DNA of 64,000 nucleotides, from positions 268,258,425 through 268,322,424 of the forward strand of contig NC_081415.1 of the NCBI RefSeq assembly GCF_030272615.1, in the 5' to 3' direction. The position numbers and the translations under genes were made by a program. The notes under the pieces are model-generated. The model was not told the DNA's origin, ran no database searches, and saw nothing but the letters and a program-made list of their open reading frames with translations. Shown piece after piece: positions 21,059 to 32,900 of the stretch (positions within the stretch are counted from its first letter, which is position 1; every line of letters starts with the position of its first letter). Source of the stretch: Cryptomeria japonica. Lineage: Eukaryota; Streptophyta; Pinopsida; Cupressales; Cupressaceae.

Positions 21059-22037
21059 TGTTGGAATCCAAGAACCCTGAGAGGGGGGGTGAATCAGTGT
21101 TCTACCAATAAATAAATTTCTGAACTTATTTCATATGAACCGGTTAACAATAAATAAAATTAAAGTGAATAAACCAAATAACACATAAAGAAGCAACACC
21201 ATAACACCAATATTTATATGTGGAAAAACCTGCAAAGGGAAAAAACATGGTGGGGTTGATACCCACAATATCTATATACTTGATCAAGGTATACGAATAT
21301 TACATTGAGGGGATTGCACATGCAATCATGCCAACCGCCTAGAGCTCACTGGTCAAACAAAAGTCTCACTGACTTACACAACAATATACAATGATTAAAA
21401 ACAAAAATGAACTTATTGATTATATCTAACCATGCTGGATAAGTTCCAGCTAATGTTCTATCAACCCTCTTTGTGAACTGGTTTACAGATACTCTGTTAT
21501 GCCATGTTCTGCTACCGGTTGAGACTATGCATGTGAAACTACACACTAAAGCTTCCTTTCGCTGACCAAAATACATACAATCAATTTCTATCTGATTCAC
21601 AACCAAAATTGCATTCTCATTAACATAAAATCCAATGCTAGAAGATCTCCTTAAATACCCTTCTAACTTGTTGAATATGTCATCCTCAATGAAGAATTAT
21701 AACCTGTCGGTTGCCAGATCACAAGGTATATCATGCATAATCTCGATGTCCATGTGGGCCTACACATGCTATCAAAAAATTCACGAAAAAAATTATCGGG
21801 GTCACGAGATATCTTAGTCAGGTCCTATACTTAACCGGGTTCCAAATGCACGTTACCAGTACGAAGGCTAACCGGTTATTTATATCTCTTGTGTGTAGTG
21901 TATACCAATTGATCCAATCAAAGAAAAATGATAAGACAATGAATCCCGATGAGAATTATCAGCACTTGAAGATGAGTTGCCATCAATGACAACCCTAAAT
22001 GCAATTTGTCTTACCAGATGAGTGTCAATTGCCAACA
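21059..22037 (-). repeat. 3' LTR of the enzyme-less element
   Basis: Plus-strand ends are TGTTGGAATCC and GCCAACA. It aligns throughout with 27120-28107. The polypurine tract follows directly at 22040. It contains a G-run (plus strand) near 21081-21088, TATA-like text, and AAGTCTCACTGACTT at 21361-21375. Confidence 0.93.
21877..21884 (-). promoter_or_regulatory. TATA box in 3' LTR of the enzyme-less element
   Basis: TATAAATA on the minus strand. The corresponding place in the other LTR (about 27935) is altered by a short insertion, so the 5' LTR may have lost this box. Confidence 0.45.
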
Positions 22038-22039
22038 AT

Positions 22040-22051
22040 CTCCCCCTTTGG
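22040..22051 (-). other. Polypurine tract of the enzyme-less element
   Basis: On the minus strand CCAAAGGGGGAG adjoins the 3' LTR. A second tract, TGTCAAAGGGGT on the minus strand, lies about 140 bases away at 22181-22194, matching the double-tract layout of the two copia elements. Confidence 0.8.
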
Positions 22052-22269
22052 CATTGATGGCAAAAATCATGCGAAAAATTATGCCATCCCTGAGTGTTCA
22101 TCCTGACCTATAGATTCATGTTTCTATAAACATCTGATATACTCCCCCTGAGCTATATATACATTTTTCATTGTATTCCTACCCCTTTGACATTAATGAC
22201 AAAGCGAGGTGCCCACAAAGAATTATGTACATATATGTGCACATGTCGGTTCTATAAAAGCTTCAAAAT

Positions 22270-25200
22270 ATCATCATACATAGTCTTAAAAAATGAGAAG
22301 TATGTGTCCCAACCCTGCTTAAGAGAATCAAGAATGGAGGTGAATCCATTCAAGAGATTAGTGTAGTATTCAATTGCCTCAGATTCTGTGGGATCCTCCT
22401 TCTGCATGTTAGCTTTACACTCAGTCTTATGAAATAATAAGTCATCAAGCTAGGGACCTATGAAATTTTGGAGCTCAGTTGCTCGCTTTATTATGATGTC
22501 CCTTTCCTTCTCTAATTTCAAAATTTGATCCATAACTGCCAAAATTGGACCATCCAAAGAACTGGTTAGGTTCACAACTGGGTTATAAGAATTAGAAATT
22601 TGAATCAAATTATCTTTACAGTCTAAAATTTGCTTGCCCATGGAGGTTGTAAGCTTTGAAAAATCTAGACAAGTCTTATAAACTTTTCCTCCTTCTGCCA
22701 ATGCTACATCAATGGATTGTAAGCAAATTTGGAGTTTGTCCTTCTCAGATGCAATCATTTACAAAAATGTTTATTTGCGGGCTTCAACAAATTTATCCTT
22801 AGCCTCAGTTATTGAAATCTTAAGCAAAGAATCATAATGCTTAGGAATGAAATTAATGATCTATTGTAATTTATCGGATGAGCTTGCGTTCTCCTGTGCC
22901 TAGAAATCAGGTACTAACCAGTTCAAAACTTCAAAAGTGTTCTTAATCAATTCTCTGTCTTTGGATTCCTCCTATACCAATTCCTGAGTATCTTGTGCCT
23001 AGAGTACTACAGTGGCCAAAATTTTCTTCGTCAAAGACATCATGTGATAAGGCTTGTCAAAACTGATAGAAAATTGTGACATATTTCCTTTGGCTATGGA
23101 TGATGTGTCAGTTACCAAGCTGAAAGAAAAGTCTATCTTTGTTTATTTGCCTTTGTTTGTTGGAGATTTGTTCATTGTATCCTTTATTTCTTGTCCACTA
23201 GTGGCTTCGCCACTTGGTGCCTTATCTTGTTCTGGTGCTTCCTCAACAACTTTATTATAAGTATCCTTTTCTTTTTCAATATTAACCTCTATGTCCTGTA
23301 CATTTTATGTCGAGGTATACTCTATTTCAAAATTGGACTCACTAGTCGATTCAGTAATAACTGGTGGAGTGCTAACTGGTTGATCAATATTTAAATTTTG
23401 TTCATCTGTCTTTGTCACTTCCTTGTCCCCTGGTAATTGTATATTTTGTGATTGAACAAAACTGGGGCTCAACTCCTATCCTAGACTCAAAAGAATTCTG
23501 ACCCAAATGTCAATTGTCTCTTTCCAAATTTCCTCAAATCTTTCTAACATCAAGTTATTTTTCTGATGTTTTGGATTGAATTCTAATGAACCTATTTTAT
23601 TGATAAAATCTACTATCTCTGGTAGGGTTATTGATGGACGGAGATTGACTAATTCTTTCTCTTTTATTTGCCGGTCCAGAGTTTGAGCATACAATTTTAT
23701 GACCTCTAGTTTATCATATATTTCCTTAAGCAAAATTTTGTCTAACTCAATCAATGCTCTACTGAAAGAATCAAGGTATAAAAGAATAGCTTCCTCTAAC
23801 TACTTCTTATCTTTATAATCAAAGTCATTAAGAATGTAGAAATATTATCCAGATTACCGTCATTAATAATTTGATCAATTATGTCTTGAGCATTTAGTTT
23901 CTTCTTACCGGTTCTCCTTTTTGCTTACAATGGTTATTTTGGGTGTTTTCCGGGGAGGCTCCTTTGTCGGTTCTTTCTTATGCTCTTCCTTCTTCTCCCT
24001 CACAACCCTTACAAAAACACCTTTCTTCTTTGGAGCTTCCTTGATTTCTTCATCTTATTCGGTCTCCTCCGAAGAAACAGTCATATATTGCCTAGCCGCC
24101 TTCTGTTTTCTTTTCACTGATTATGTCAGCTTAGGACTGACTAACTCACCGAATGGTGCTTACGATTGTTTTGAAGTCTTTGTAGAAACTGGGACCACAT
24201 TTGGAGTGGCCTAAGCTACCTTTCTAGCTTCCATTTTTTCCTTTCTCTTCTGGTTCATCTCTTGCTTTCTTTGGTCTTCAAGAATTTTGACCTTTTGCTC
24301 AACTTTATCCCCGTCATGACCTTCACTTATTAAAGTTTGTGCTGCAACCTTGGTCATTTTTCTTCTTATTGCTAGTGCAACTTGTTCCCGGTGACCTTTT
24401 AAGCCTTTCTCCTGGGTTGTACCAAATTTTTCTTCCTTTTCATCAACTAGTGCTTGCAATAGATGTTGTGCATATGCATCCAGTGTGGCCTCATCCACCT
24501 AATATCCCATCAACATAATCCAGACTATTATAGGTTGGACTGCTTCCATCATATACCCATCTTTATTTACCATAAAACAAATAGTGTCTTTATATTTCTC
24601 TACAGTTGATTTTGGAATCCTAGCCCTAATTTTCATTTCTTCTTGAAAAGTTTTGAAAAATGCCCATAAGTTGGCCTTTTGTTGTTTATCTCCTTGGCTA
24701 TCCAAAATTTTGGCTATCTGAGTGGCTACTAGTCTATCAAAAGCCCACTGCATTTTTCCATAACCAAGAACTGCATTCAAAAAGTAGAATGTTAAACATA
24801 TAACAAAAGATCCATATTGGAAAGTATTTTTCTTGTCCTGTTTTATTTTCTTAAGGTTTGTCATTAACTCCTTCAGCTTCACACTACACAGGTCATAGTG
24901 TGCGTCCTCCTTCACCATTTGATGAGAAATAAGAATGTTATTACCGGAGACAAAGTTTAGCCGATTTGATTAGTAAACTTTGTATCTGATTACCATTGCT
25001 GCAAATTTGACATCAATATCCTTTATATCATCAACTCTCATCGATCGACCATCGAAGGTGGAGTCAGTGAGTTTGCAAAGTTCAATGTTGGAGAGTTTAG
25101 AACTAGGGTCGGGTAGACCTCCAACCTTATGCAGGCAAGTGATGTTCTTGATGACTTCCTCAATGATCTTGTAGGGCCTGTCCAACCAAATTAATTCTCC

Positions 25201-25551
25201 ATGAATGCAGTTGAGCATATATCAGACCCATTCAGCTTCGTCAAATGTCAAAAAGTCCATAAACTGGATAAAACCCTTCCTCTGCAAATGGGTAAATTCT
25301 GGCTTCAACTGGTTGTCAGTAATAAGATTCTCAGTGAATACAAAGGACATTTTGTAACCTCCAAGCTCCTCTATGTCACAATGGATGTATACCTTAATGT
25401 CTTCGGTATGAAGAACACCATGGAAAACACTCAAAAATGCTCCCAACGGATCATCCAAAAGAGACTTAAAAGGGTGCTTCTTAAATTCAAGATGGGGGTT
25501 GTTCTTGATTTCCACCAGCAAAGGAGTATCGACACTTGATGAAGAAGCCAT
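22270..25551 (-). pseudogene. Long unknown protein of the enzyme-less element
   Basis: I do not recognise this protein. A single minus-strand frame runs from MASSSSVDTPLLVEIKNNPH (Met at 25551) for about 1,000 codons, broken by some twenty stops but with few shifts. Many of the stops stand where Gln or Arg codons would fit. The first third looks globular (blocks FTENLITDNQLKPEFTHLQ, LIWLDRPYKIIEEVIKNI and GYGKMQWAFDRLVATQIAKI). Then comes a highly charged Lys/Glu region (QRKQEMNQKRKEKMEARK), a Lys/Pro-rich stretch (HKKEPTKEPPRKTPK), and a C-terminal half with coiled-coil character (LLKEIYDKLEVIKLYAQTLD and later LKLEKERDIIIKRATELQN). No retroviral enzyme motif is visible. It could be a diverged gag-like protein or a captured host gene. 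Confidence 0.6.
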
Positions 25552-26037
25552 GATTACCAAAGAAGTATCAAACTAGGGTTTCTCCAAACTATAAATACCT
25601 CAAGATTTTGTTGGATGATGAAATCACCTTTGAGTGTAGATGCTTGTACAAATCACCTTTGAACTCTTGAAATGCTCTGGAAATCACTCTTCAGAATGCT
25701 CGATCGTTGTGTGAAGAAATATCTTAACTTTTTCCCTTTTATCGCCATTAACCCCGATTTTCCACTGTCATAAATGATACCGAGAAAACTGACTAGATCA
25801 CATAATCTGCATATAAGTTCCGGTAAACACCTGAAATCGCCTGAGTATCCATCCACAATTAGAATTCTCTGACTACAGATCTAATACGGGGTGTTTTCAT
25901 GATCTTTAATGATTTGCCTACCCCTAAGGCAAAGTCCCTTAGTTACCGGTTGTTCCCGCTTCTGGTGCAAGACCTGATGGCTCTACCGGTTATTCTGTTT
26001 GTTGTGTGTCTGATCTTCTAACCCATCTCTTCTCATG
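25552..26037. other. Spacer between the two coding regions of the enzyme-less element
   Basis: About 490 bases without a convincing frame. The small minus-strand frame 25653-25856 is in another phase and has no motif. Confidence 0.45.
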
Positions 26038-27105
26038 CTATTTTCTGATATCTTCTACCTTTGCCTTTCCCTTCTCATCTGCATTTCCATTAGTTATCGG
26101 TGGGTTCTTACTCTTGCAATATCTAGCAATATGTCTAATCTTGTTGCATGCATAACATACAATATTGTTTTTCTGAATTGCCTTGTTAAACCCTTGATTT
26201 CCTTGATTTCCCTTTGATCTGCATTGGTTAGCCATATGTCCAAATCTACTACATGCATGACATCTTACATTTCCAAGACTAGTGACTGATGCATTGTTTT
26301 GATTATTCCTATTCCTGCACTGACTTGCTATATGACCATATTTATTGCAAACAAAGAATGTACCATTGAATTTGTGAACATTAGGTTGTCTTACCGATGA
26401 TTTTTGGTTATGGTTGTTGGTATTATTATGCTTCTGACCAGATGATTGATCTTGTTGTGTAGTACCAGAGCTTTCTCCTTCTTCATAACCAAGACCTCTC
26501 TTATCATTAGCATCTCTCTGACTCTTTATTAGTTCATCAAGTTTGGCATTGTTCGCTTTGAATTTGTCCTTGTACTCATTTGCAGTGACTAAATCATCTC
26601 TCATGATTATGATTTATCTCTCAAGTTCATGTTCATTGTTCTGGGACTGGATCAACTCAAGTTTCAACATGTCATTCTCATGTGTCAATCTGTTGCATTC
26701 ATTAGATTTGTCCTTCAATGCTTGAGCTAGGTTTTTTTCATTCTTCTTTATGTCTTCAATCTCCTTGCACATTCTCATGGTTAGGGCTCGCATCTCATTC
26801 TTCAAAATAGTGTTCTCCTGAGTGAGTTTCTGACATTGATCCTTCATAGTATCTTCCTCATCACTACTCTGATTTTGCAGTTGATCACAAGGTTCCTTCC
26901 TCTTCGCTTGAACAACTGAAATCTTTCCTTGTAATGAGATTATGTGTTCTCTGGCTTGCATTAGTTCATTCTTTAGTTTACTATTTTCCATCTGCTCATT
27001 ATCAAAATCCTCAAGAGCAAGTTGAATTCGTTGTTGCAGACCAGTTTCTATTGATTCCAAGTTCTGGATCTTCCTCAAGTGGTTAAACTTATTTCGAGGA
27101 ACTAA
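26038..27105 (-). pseudogene. Gag remnant: coiled coil plus three CCHC zinc knuckles
   Basis: It is open on the minus strand from directly after the primer site. The first plausible Met is at 26991 (MENSKLKNELMQ). About 125 residues form a heptad-like coiled coil (KLTQENTILKNEMRAL, CNRLTHENDMLKLEL), followed by one stop (ELER then TAA) and a Gln/Asn-rich linker. Three zinc knuckles follow: FVCNKYGHIASQC (first Cys replaced by Phe), CHACSRFGHMANQC and CYACNKIRHIARYC. The layout resembles the C-terminal half of long plant copia Gag proteins. The usual UBN2 capsid region is missing. It would bind element RNA. Confidence 0.75.
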
Positions 27106-27117
27106 GCTCTGATACCA
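27106..27117 (-). other. Primer binding site of the enzyme-less element
   Basis: Minus-strand TGGTATCAGAGC, two bases inside the 5' LTR end at 27120. It is the same tRNA-Met-type site as in copia-1 and copia-2. Confidence 0.9.
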
Positions 27118-27119
27118 AT

Positions 27120-28107
27120 TGTTGGAATCCAAGAACACTAAGAGGGGGGGGGGGTGAATCAGACCAGTAAATTTTTTTCTAAACTTATTGCATATAAATT
27201 GATTAACAGTAAATAAAATTAAAGTGCATAAACCAAATAACACATAAAGAAGCAATACCATAACACCAATATTTATACGTGGAAAACCCTACAAACGGAA
27301 AAACCATGGTGGGGATGATACCCACAATATCTATATGCTTGATCAAGGTATACAAATATTACATTGAGAGGGTTGCACATGCAATTAGGCCAACTGCCTA
27401 GAGCTCACTGCTCAAACAGAAGTCTCACTGACTTACACAACAATATACAATGATTACAAACAAAAATGAATGTATTGATTGCATCTAATGATGATGGATA
27501 AGTATTGGTTAATGTTTTGTCAACCCTCTTTGTGAACCAGTTTATTGATACTCTGTTATGCCCTGTGTTGCTACTGGTTGAGACTGTGCACATGAAATTG
27601 CGCACTAAAGCTTCTTTTCGCTGACCAAAATGCATACAATCAATTTCTGACTAATTCACAACCAAAATTGCATTCCCATTAACATAAAATTCATTGCTAA
27701 AAGATCTCCTTAAATACCCTTTTAACTTGTTAGTATGTTGACCTCAATGAATAATTATAATGTGTTGGCTACCAAATCACATGATATATCATGCATAATC
27801 CCAATGTCCATGTTGGCCTACACACGCTATCAAAAATTACATGAAAAAAATTATTGGGGTCACAAGATATCTTAGCCGGGTCCTATACTTAACCGGGTTC
27901 CAAATGCACATTATCGGTACCAAGACTAACCGGTTATTAAGCAAAGTGTATATACCGGTTGTGTGTAGTGTATACCGATTGACCCAATCAAAGCAAAATG
28001 ATAAGACAATGAATCCCGATGAGAATTATAAACACCTAAAGATGATTTGCCATCAATGACAACCCTACATGCAATTTGCCTTACCGAATGAGTTTCAATT
28101 TCCAATA
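27120..28107 (-). repeat. 5' LTR of the enzyme-less element
   Basis: Plus-strand text starts TGTTGGAATCC and ends TCCAATA. The outer end is mutated relative to GCCAACA in the other LTR. It holds three adjacent mini-hairpins at 27387-27434: AGGC-CAACT-GCCT, GAGC-TCACT-GCTC and AAGTC-TCACT-GACTT. Confidence 0.92.
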
Positions 28108-28112
28108 CTTTC

Positions 28113-28830
28113 CCTATCTCTTTGTCCATCCCTTTCTATCTCTCTCTATATCTCTCCCTCTCCCTCTCCCTCTCTCCCCCTACCTATCTCTCTCCCTTTC
28201 TCTCATTCCCTCTCTTTATCTCTCTTTATCTCTCCTTCTATCTCCCTCATTCCCTCCTTGTCTCCCTCCCTATCCCCTTATCTATCTATCTATCTATCTC
28301 TAGCACTCTCTCCCTTTCTCTTCTCATATATCTCTTTCCCTCTCCCTTTATTTGTCCCACCTCTATATCTCTATCTCGTTGTCTCTCTCCTCTAGAGTCT
28401 ATATATCTCCTTATATACCTATCTTTCTATCACTCCATCTCAACATTTATATTTCTCTCTATCTCTCCCCTCCATATTACTCTATATATCTATATCACTT
28501 CCTCTCCACCTCTACCCCTCCCTCTCTATTTCAACATCTCTTTATCTCCCTCTCTCAAGATCTTTGTATCCATTTGTTTCCCTCTTTCTATCTTTCTCTA
28601 TCTTCATTTCAACCTCCACATCCCTCTCCCCCCCTCTATCTCTACATATGTCTCCCTCTCTCTATCCATCCATCTCTCTCTCTCTCTCCCTCCCTCTATC
28701 TTCCGAGACCTCTATATTTGTATCTCTTTCCCTCTCTATTTGTATTTCCTCAAATCTATTCTTCAATCTCTCCTTCCATCTATATCTTATTATCTGTCCA
28801 TCTCTCTTCCCTTATATATCTCTCCAATTG
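28113..28830. repeat. Polypyrimidine tract, right half
   Basis: A continuation of the TC-rich tract interrupted at 21058. Long plus-strand frames in all three phases (Ser, Leu, Tyr, Pro) arise from the repeat. Confidence 0.88.
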
Positions 28831-29006
28831 ACCTCATATACAACACAAATGTATGCAAAAAATAGACCAAAAACTACTTGACATTCCACACCTCTTCGAC
28901 ATACCCATTGCACACCAAGATGAGATTGCTAGTAAATAATTAATAAAAAAAAACTATTTGTAATTTTATTTTCCACCAATCAAAGCCATAAATAAATCAA
29001 TTCAAA
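28831..29006. other. Short AT-rich spacer
   Basis: It contains a copy of the AT-rich interspersed text also found near 17280 and 58010, ending AATCAATTCAAA just before LINE-2 begins. Confidence 0.5.
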
Positions 29007-29021
29007 TATTCTGAAATAAAA

Positions 29022-29930
29022 GTGATAGGATGTTTTGTGGGTAGGATCCCTCTTGAAAGCATGCTTCGTGATTGGGTCACCAATGGCTGGTCTCCTCATG
29101 GAGTCTGGCTTGATGGCGTCCAAAGTCTCATGAAGGGTTTCTTTTTGTTTCTCTTTTCGAAGCCTTCCCATGTTGAGGCTATCCTCTTCCATGGGCCATG
29201 GACCATTTGATCTTCCCTGGTTTTTCAGCGCTTGTCTCGCGACTTTTATGTCTCAGATGACAAAAAATTGCAAGTCCTGGTCTGGGTTGAGTTCCCTAGT
29301 CTTCCTTTGCCTTGTTGGCCTTTCATGCAAACCATTGCTCAGTCTGTTGGCAAAGTTGTTTGCCTTGAGCCAGACTGATTTTTTAATGCTTGCCCTCAAA
29401 ATAAGGTTTGCATTGAGGTCGACCTTTCACGCGATCTAAAAGAAACTATTGATATCCAAGTGGGAGGCAATACCTTCACCCAGAAAGTGCTTTATTTCAA
29501 CCTTCCCAACACTTGTTATCGGTGCCATTTGGCGGACCACAAGATCAGGGATTGTCCCTTGTCTATTCCGAAAATAAAACCCCCTGTTAAGGAGTCCAAC
29601 TCTCGACCTGTGGAGGGAGCTAAGAAAGATGAATGGACCATTGTAGTTTGCAAAGGCAAAAACTTTGTGGCTTTGGCCCAAAAGACTCCCGTCGGTTCCA
29701 ATTCTCATCTAATGGTGGAACCTCCTACGCAGACACTGTCTACCCAGGTGATTCCTACTTCGGTTTCAAACCCTAACTGGCAAGGGAAGGACTCTTCTGA
29801 GAGTGTCGCTCGACCACTTTGGGTGCGCACTCCTCAAGTTGCGTCTGCGATTTCTACTCCACACTCTCTATGTCGCTCTCACAGCCCTTCTAGGCGTGCT
29901 GAGATTACAGATGGTGGTTCAAAAGAATGA
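29022..29930 (+). pseudogene. LINE-2 ORF1, DUF4283 and zinc knuckle
   Basis: This is the RNA-binding protein of a plant L1 element. The frame opens within DUF4283 (MIGCFVGRIPLESMLRDWV, then VWVEFPSLPLPCWPFMQTIA) and then reads CYRCHLADHKIRDC, a perfect CX2CX4HX4C knuckle, followed by a Ser/Pro-rich tail. Two stops (29208-29210 and about 29382) interrupt it. The N-terminus is missing. The stop at 29928-29930 overlaps an ATG at 29927. Confidence 0.85.
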
Positions 29931-32900
29931 CGAGTTATTTTCGGTGGGGATTCAATTTTTTTGCACCATAGCTTCTCCTCTCTTGGGGATGAGGAAGATA
30001 TGCAAGTTTTTTTATGAATTACATCTCATGAAATGTTCAAGGTCTCACATACCTCATTAGAAAGTATTATATTCGAGATGCTCCTCAATGTGTTGTAGGC
30101 CTGGATGTTCTCTGCCTCCATGAAGTCAAAATTGTTGGTTTCATGCTCAACACTACATGCCATGTTATTTGGCCGGATAGCCTTGGTTTTGCCTCTCAGA
30201 ATGAATTTGTTCGAGGTGGAGTTGCTACACTCATTTCATCTTGGTGGCTCTCTATAGTTATTTCTCATGGTTTTGATCCCATGCATCGCAACATCTGGGT
30301 TCTGCTGTCAATTGATAACCATTATATTGGGATCGTTAATGTTTATGCTCCCAATGATGTGGTTGATAGATCATACCTATGGTGCTGGATTGCTGACAAT
30401 CTGCCACCTGCAACTTGGGTCATGTGTGGGGACTTCAATATGGTTGAGGTGGTGATCGATAAGGACAAAATTTTTCCTTTTTGCTGGACAGTTGGTGAGT
30501 GGGAAGCTTGGTACTATATGCATAATAAGTTGAGTCTTTTTGACCCCAACACCAACCATCGCCGCCCTGGTGGGGTCTGGCACACTTGGTCTAATTTCAG
30601 AGTCGGCTCTGACAAATTTTTTAAAATGCTTGATCATGCTATGATAACTACACAATCATTTTTTTTCTTCTGAAGATCAAGATTTGCCCATCCCTCCTCT
30701 TGTTGATGTGACGATGTTCGATCACTTCCCCATAAAGTTTAGCATTGAATGGCAGCTAGCTAGGTAGCGTCCTTCCAAAACGCAGCTCTACCTCAACACA
30801 TCTCTCCTACATCATCAAACCACGATGGCCCATATTCAAAGGGTTTGGAATTTAGAGCCAAGGCCTCATCATCACACTGGTTGGATTGCATGGTGGCATG
30901 ACATCATTACCCACTCTATGAGGTTTCTACGTATTTATGATAGACAACTTGCCATGTATTGCAGGTGGTCGTATGACGTGACCACTAAAGATCTTTGTAC
31001 TGCCGCAAAAGCTCTGGCCTTGAATCCTTTTGATTCTAACCTGCAACTTCAATTAGCCCAGCTCTGTCATCAGAAACAAGTTGCAGATAGCCATTCTGCC
31101 AGAGGAGGTCAAGTCAAAGCAAGGTTACATTGGCTCAAGGTGGGCAATAGGGCCTCGAAGGAATTTTTCCTAGCTTTGTGTGCCCACCATACCTCTATAG
31201 GGATCAAGAAAATAAAAGAGGGGCAAGTTGTTCTCACCGAGTAGCCTGATATTCTACAAGCTTTAGTCTGTCATTATGAGAAGGTTTTCACAGCATAGGG
31301 AGACTCTTCGGCCAGAGCCCAAGCTTTGCAAGATTGCTTAGCTATTGTTCCCAAATGACTTTTTGAGTCTCAATAGACCTTCTGTGATCTCTTAATGACC
31401 ATTGATGATCTTAAGGAAGCCATTGTTTCTATGGCAGATGATAAAGCCCCTGGCTGTGATGGCTTCCCCTGTGAATTCTACAAAGCCCTTTGGCCTTGTG
31501 TTGGTCCTAACCTCCATAAGGTCTACTTGGAAGCTTTTCATTCCCAATCCCTAGGAAAGATGATTAACCGAGGTAACGTCAAATTTATCCCTAAGGCTAG
31601 GGATCCAGAGGAAATTTGCAATTGGAGGCCTCTTACCTTTCTCAATGTCTCATACAAGATCATTGCCAAAGCCTTGGCTCTCAAGATTCGTCATCTCTTG
31701 CCTCTTGTTGTTCATCCAGAGCACACTAGATTTATCAAGTCTAGGTTTATTCTGGATAATATTACTTCTATTTGGGAAGGGATGAACGAGGCCAGATGCT
31801 CTAAACAACGGGCAATCTTTCTTAATATTGACTTCGCTAAGGCGTATGATCACATTGACTGGCCCTTTATCTTGGCTATGCTCAAAGCCCTTAGCTTCGG
31901 TCCCATATTCATTCAGTCTGTCCAGATGTTATTCGAAGATGCCTCGGCCTGTATCACCATTAATGGTCAGCAATCTAAGGCTTTTGGCCTTTTCAGATCC
32001 ATCTGCTAGGGATGTCCTCTGGCTCCTACTTTATATGTTCTTGCGGTGGAAGGGTTTGGTTACTTACTTGCTAATGTTATCTCTGTTGGGCATGTCCATG
32101 GTATCTCCCTACCTGAGTCAACTTCTCAACTTGTCAATGGCCATTTTGTGGATGATTCCTTCCTCACTCTCATTGAGGAAGAAGACAATGTGCAGGCCAC
32201 TCTTCAATGTCTTAACACCTTTTCCTTGGCTTCTGGTTCGACCATTCAATGACACAAGATGCAATGTTATAGGTAGTCTTTTCTTCCCGCACCACCTTGG
32301 ATTCTTCAATATGACTAGAAATGGCTTCATCATGGCAAAAAATTTCTCTTTTTGGGAATTCCCTTTTCCTTTCAAGCTTCACCTCTGGATCTTTGGAATG
32401 TTGTTTTAGTCAGGATTGAGAAAAAGTTGGCCTACTAGATTACCAAGCCTCTCTCTCTGGCTGGTAAATTCCAAATTTGTTCTAACGTGCTGGTTGCCAC
32501 CCATGTCTATTACTCCTCATGTCTTCTAAGGCCTCTTACATGAAGTTGGAAAGACTTCTACAGGCTTTTATGTGGGCCTCTGGGTTTGACCATCAAGGCT
32601 TCCACAGGGTCACTTGGGAGTATTGTTGTCTTCCCTAGGAGTCCGGAGGACTCGACCTTATTTCTACCCAGAAACAAGGGCTTGTCTTATGTGCTAAATG
32701 GATTATCATATCCTTATCTAGCAATGAGGCTTGGAAAATCCTTCTTCGGCATTGCATTTCTTCAGGATTTCCTACCAACAGGTCGGCTTGGAAGGGGATT
32801 CATTTTCAAACCCTGCTCATTATCAAAGACCTTGTTCAGATCTAGGGTACTTTTGTGGTTAAAAGAATCTAGTGTGCCTAGGAATCTATCAAGCCTTAGC

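Larger units (their letters stand above)
21059..28107 (-). mobile_element. LTR retrotransposon without visible enzymes, minus strand
   Basis: Two LTRs of about 980 bp, a tRNA-Met-type primer site, a polypurine tract and a 5-bp target duplication CTTTC (21054-21058 and 28108-28112) define a complete insertion of 7049 bp. The 5.1-kb interior encodes a coiled-coil protein with three zinc knuckles and a second long protein in the same frame. I found no DSG protease, integrase, reverse transcriptase or RNase H motif. It appears non-autonomous (TR-GAG or LARD-like), presumably mobilised by a copia element that uses the same primer site. Confidence 0.85.

Noticed and set aside
24211-24918. Part of the unknown ORF as an isolated host gene
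   Set aside because: It lies in the same frame and direction as the rest of the element ORF, between the element's own primer site and polypurine tract, so it belongs to the element.
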